Shown: positions 6,131-7,798 of the stretch, one piece after another
How the letters are laid out: the number at the start of each line of letters is the position of its first letter
Position numbering within the stretch: the first letter of the stretch is position 1
NCBI RefSeq assembly: GCF_000159955.1
Contig: NZ_GG695972.1
Coordinates: forward strand, 284,538-292,335
Source of the DNA: Paenibacillus sp. oral taxon 786 str. D14
Lineage (GTDB): Bacteria; Bacillota; Bacilli; Paenibacillales; Paenibacillaceae
Length of the DNA stretch: 7,798 nt
Direction: 5' to 3'
Made by a program: the position numbers and the translations under genes
Notes under the pieces: generated by a model
The model's input: only the letters and a program-made list of their open reading frames with translations
What the model was told of the DNA's origin: nothing
The model's database searches: none

Positions 6131-6174
6131 AAAAAGCTGTCCTAATCGGGTCGTACCCGGGGACAGCTTTTTCG
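6131..6174 (+). terminator. Rho-independent terminator of the nitroreductase gene
   Basis: The arms AAAAGCTGTCC (6132-6142) and GGACAGCTTTT (6161-6171) are perfect complements. An inner CGGG/CCCG pair closes a TCGTA loop, and the right arm runs into a T tract. It lies immediately after the stop codon. Confidence 0.92.
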
Positions 6175-6182
6175 TATTATTA

Positions 6183-6213
6183 GGTCAACCAGAATTTCTG
6201 GTTGGCCTTTTTT
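6183..6213 (+). terminator. Second terminator-like hairpin
   Basis: GGTCAACCAGA and TCTGGTTGGCC (one G.T pair) form an 11-bp stem around a three-base loop, followed by six T. It repeats the function of the terminator just upstream, so it may belong to the adjacent insertion-sequence relic or be the palindromic target that the element chose. Confidence 0.8.
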
Positions 6214-6233
6214 CTTAGGCGCTGTCAGATGGC

Positions 6234-6380
6234 GGTAGCCGGGAGAACGTGCAGCTTTTAGGGGCAATGATCCCGTCACAAAAACTGTTCTCCCACTACC
6301 CCCAATGACCATGTTTGAGCTGGTTGAGGCATCGGACCTCGAATCACAAGCGAAGCTGTGAGATTCGAACCATCGTGGGA
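6234..6380 (+). ncRNA. Candidate IS110 bridge RNA region (two consecutive large stem-loops)
   Basis: IS110 elements encode, in the non-coding end next to the transposase, a bridge RNA of roughly 150-200 nt with two internal-loop stem structures that bind target and donor DNA. Here the first stem pairs GGTAG (6234-6238) with CTACC (6296-6300) and GGGAGAAC (6241-6248) with GTTCTCCC (6287-6294), with large unpaired strands inside and a small apical GGGG/TCCC hairpin. The second pairs CCATG (6309-6313) with CGTGG (6374-6378, one G.T) and GGTT (6322-6325) with AACC (6368-6371). It branches into GAGG/CCTC (6326-6329, 6337-6340) and GAATC/GATTC (6341-6345, 6362-6366) hairpins. The location just before the transposase start and the two-loop plan agree with the known system. 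The fold is by eye, and no guide-to-DNA pairing is proven. Confidence 0.4.
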
Positions 6381-6409
6381 GTGCCGGCTATTATTCAGGA
6401 GGAGATGAC

Positions 6410-6690
6410 ATGAGACCGGTTATTGGATTGGATGTGTCGAAAGGGACAAGTGTGCTCCAAGCGTTTACAGATCGAAATAAGCCGTATGGAAACAGTATCA
6501 CGGTAGAAACGATTCGGGAAACGGCAGGATCGCCACACAGCAAGGCTTGGATTCAGACAAAGGCAGAGAAGATTCAAGAGAAGATTCAGGCGTTACCGTC
6601 TCTAAGCAAGTCAAGCAAAGCACAACAGACGGCTTTGCTGAGTATGGTGGAAATGGTGTAAGGAAAGAGGGCAAGCCCTACAAAGCATAA
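6410..6690 (+). pseudogene. IS110-family transposase remnant with internal deletions
   Basis: ATG 6410 follows AGGAGG (6398-6403) at good spacing. The first ~30 codons (RPVIGLDVSKGTSVLQAF, then DRNKPYGNS) are a normal IS110 N-terminus, with the first catalytic Asp of the DEDD/RuvC-like domain in GLDVSKG. From about codon 31 the frame jumps to ETIRETAGSPHSKAWIQTKA and SSKAQQTALLSMVEM, which in full-length relatives lies some 170 residues further on, and stops at TAA 6659-6661. In another frame, 6658-6690 reads V-RKEGKPYKA-stop, matching the RxEGKPYK motif near the C-terminus. So at least two internal deletions and a frame change removed most of the catalytic domain and the C-terminal serine-containing Tnp_2 domain. 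The product cannot be active. The family placement is from memory of IS110 sequences and is strong for the first fragment, good for the others. Confidence 0.8.
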
Positions 6691-6704
6691 TATCAAATTT
6701 ACCC

Positions 6705-6735
6705 AGAAGCATCCGCGCCAACGGAGGCTTCTTTG
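6705..6735. terminator. Bidirectional terminator-like hairpin between the IS relic and the TatD gene
   Basis: AGAAGC-A-TCCG (6705-6714) pairs with CGGA-G-GCTTCT (6722-6732) around CGCCAA. The T tail is short on the plus strand (CTTTG) and modest on the minus strand (GGGTAAATTT). It lies about 90 bases past the TatD stop on the minus strand. Confidence 0.55.
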
Positions 6736-6746
6736 TGCTGCACAAA
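6732..6746. repeat. Near-perfect 15-bp palindrome next to the IS relic
   Basis: TTTGTGC and GCACAAA are perfect inverted arms around one T. The palindrome overlaps the end of the terminator-like hairpin. The run CACAAAAA (6741-6748) is identical to bases 6277-6284 inside the candidate bridge RNA. Confidence 0.5.
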
Positions 6747-6821
6747 AATAGTATAACAGTATCTTTGCCATAATCCAATCACTTGGGGTTGACAAACATT
6801 AGCCGGTTTTTCGTCGTTAAG

Positions 6822-7649
6822 TTATAATCCGTAAAAACTTCGCGTGTTCCGGTACAACGTCGCTGCGGCCTCTTCCGGAGAGATGCCCAGAAGATTCGCC
6901 CAGGCCAAGGCGACGTGACGGGTCATGCGCGGGTGGGTGATCTGACCGGCAAACGGTCCTTCAAACGGCCAAGGCCCGTCCGTTTCGGCCATCACCTGCT
7001 CGGGAGGATAGCGCCGGGCGAGGTCTTGGATTTTCGATTCGTAGACGATATCCGGCGTAAAAGAGATCGCATAACCGCGATCCGCCATGCGGCGCACTGT
7101 GGATTCGGCTCCCTTGAACCAGTGGAAATGTGCTTTGGTGACGCCGTGGCGTTCCAGCAGGTCGCAGGCAAGCTCGGCGTCCTCGTATACCGCATGCATC
7201 ACAATCGGTTTGTCTAACGCCTTGGCAAGCATCACAAACTTCTCCAGCAGGTCCACGTAGGGCTCAAGCTCAAAGCCCTTTCCTTGCTGGAGAGCTTCTT
7301 GCCGCGCATAATATGGAAGCCCGACTTCACCAACGGCAATCATATCCTCGGCATGCTGCTTGATCCAATTCAGCAGGAGATCGATCTCCCGATCCTCAGG
7401 GATAGGCTGCTCGGGGTGGAATCCGAATGCCGGGCGCACCAGGTTCGGATAGCGCTCCGCCAAAGCGTTGTTCAGCTTGCAGGAGGCTAAATGCATCGAA
7501 ACGGCAATGACGGCTTCCACTCCGCAGCCCGGCAGTTCCTGCAGCAGGCGTTCACGGGTATCTTCGTCGTAAAGGTCTATATGAATATGGGCATCAATGA
7601 ACGGGAGTTGGATTCCCTTCGGTAAACCGCGAAAAAGATTGTTGGACAT
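6822..7649 (-). CDS. TatD-family metal-dependent hydrolase
   Basis: A 275-residue TIM-barrel hydrolase of the TatD group (amidohydrolase superfamily), usually 250-270 residues. The expected metal ligands are all visible: H21 and H23 in DAHIHID, E108 in GEVGLPYY, H152 in MHAVYED, H174/H176 in HFHWFKG, and D224 in AETDGPWPF. TatD proteins are cytoplasmic metal-dependent nucleases (3'-5' exonuclease activity is shown for some) implicated in DNA repair or turnover; the substrate of this one is unknown. It is not the housekeeping YabD-like copy beside metG, judging by the absence of such neighbours. ATG 7649-7647 is preceded by AAAGGG at nine bases, a mediocre site. It appears monocistronic, with its own promoter upstream. 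The GEVGLPYY and GPWPFEG variants suggest a distinct subfamily. Confidence 0.93.
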   Translation of the reverse strand: MSNNLFRGLPKGIQLPFIDAHIHIDLYDEDTRERLLQELPGCGVEAVIAVSMHLASCKLNNALAERYPNLVRPAFGFHPEQPIPEDREIDLLLNWIKQHAEDMIAVGEVGLPYYARQEALQQGKGFELEPYVDLLEKFVMLAKALDKPIVMHAVYEDAELACDLLERHGVTKAHFHWFKGAESTVRRMADRGYAISFTPDIVYESKIQDLARRYPPEQVMAETDGPWPFEGPFAGQITHPRMTRHVALAWANLLGISPEEAAATLYRNTRSFYGL

Positions 7650-7691
7650 CTCACCAGACCCTTTCCAGAAACAGGTTAACCGCTTGTACTC

Positions 7692-7719
7692 ATTATACCT
7701 GTTTTTAGGTAGGTTTCAG
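7692..7719 (-). promoter_or_regulatory. SigA-type promoter of the TatD gene
   Basis: On the minus strand, a perfect TATAAT (7697-7692) has CTGAAA (7719-7714, 4 of 6) 16 bases upstream. The leader of about 35 bases contains the 8-bp palindrome GGTTAACC (7674-7681), which may be an operator or chance. From 7720 to 7798 I see no gene or RNA. Confidence 0.65.
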
Positions 7720-7798
7720 CGGATGCCACGGGATTTCTTCGTTTTTTGGTTAGAGAATGCCCATCATGTAAAAGGTTAAATCTTACTGCGAAACCGGG

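Larger units (their letters stand above)
6214..6790 (+). mobile_element. Relic of an IS110-family insertion sequence (boundaries uncertain)
   Basis: The stretch contains the N-terminal and two other fragments of an IS110-type DEDD transposase and a long 5' non-coding segment. IS110 elements have no obvious terminal inverted repeats and make no target-site duplication, so the ends cannot be placed by eye. The left end lies between the nitroreductase terminator and about 6233, the right end between 6694 and 6821. The element is about 0.5-0.6 kb instead of the usual 1.3-1.6 kb. It sits between two complete genes without disturbing either. Confidence 0.75.

Noticed and set aside
6789..6828. TTGACA...TATAAT as a promoter
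   Set aside because: Both boxes are perfect but the spacer is 28 bases, far beyond 16-18, and the second lies in the 3' end of the TatD gene.

Overview
The window looks like chromosomal DNA of a moderately GC-rich, low-G+C-phylum Bacillota, most likely Paenibacillaceae (Paenibacillus or a close relative). The reasons are strong purine-rich Shine-Dalgarno sequences, SigA-type promoters, hairpin-plus-T terminators, and gene families that I recall as typical of that group (MocR regulator beside a LysE exporter, NfsA-type nitroreductase, small SPFH/ribbon-helix-helix operon). No species can be named from sequence alone.

Layout. 1-552 (+): 3' end of a copper P-type ATPase gene, entering from the left, closed by a hairpin terminator (571-637) that lies between convergent genes. 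648-2323 (-): a compact three-gene operon read right to left: an SPFH/stomatin-like membrane protein, a small Arc-like ribbon-helix-helix protein, and an unrecognised 205-residue protein whose start overlaps the previous gene. A good SigA promoter with a dyad on its -10 box precedes the operon. 2392-3031: a gene-poor stretch with a 12-bp perfect tandem repeat, a decayed ~39-bp tandem array of about six units, and two hairpins. 3032-4480 (-): a MocR/GntR-type regulator fused to an aminotransferase domain, divergent from 4645-5267 (+), a LysE/ArgO-type amino-acid exporter interrupted by a one-base frameshift. The space between them has a 16-of-18 dyad placed at the -35 regions of both promoters. 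5381-6124 (+): an NfsA-type flavin nitroreductase with its own promoter, an operator-like dyad and a strong terminator.

6183-6740: a second terminator hairpin, then the relic of an IS110-family insertion sequence. The transposase is reduced to three short fragments by at least two internal deletions, but the roughly 190 bases before it remain and fold on paper into two consecutive large stem-loops, the layout expected of an IS110 bridge RNA. This is the most interesting object in the window. 6822-7649 (-): a TatD-family metal-dependent hydrolase with its own promoter. I see no gene in 7720-7798.

How the genes fit together. The MocR regulator probably senses an amino acid or amine through its PLP domain and switches the neighbouring exporter. 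The SPFH operon is a separate membrane-microdomain unit of unknown function. The remaining genes (copper export, nitroreduction, TatD) look like independent housekeeping or stress functions. The window is mostly ordinary chromosome. The unusual parts are the IS110 relic with its putative bridge RNA, the exporter frameshift, and the repeat-filled gap at 2511-2843.
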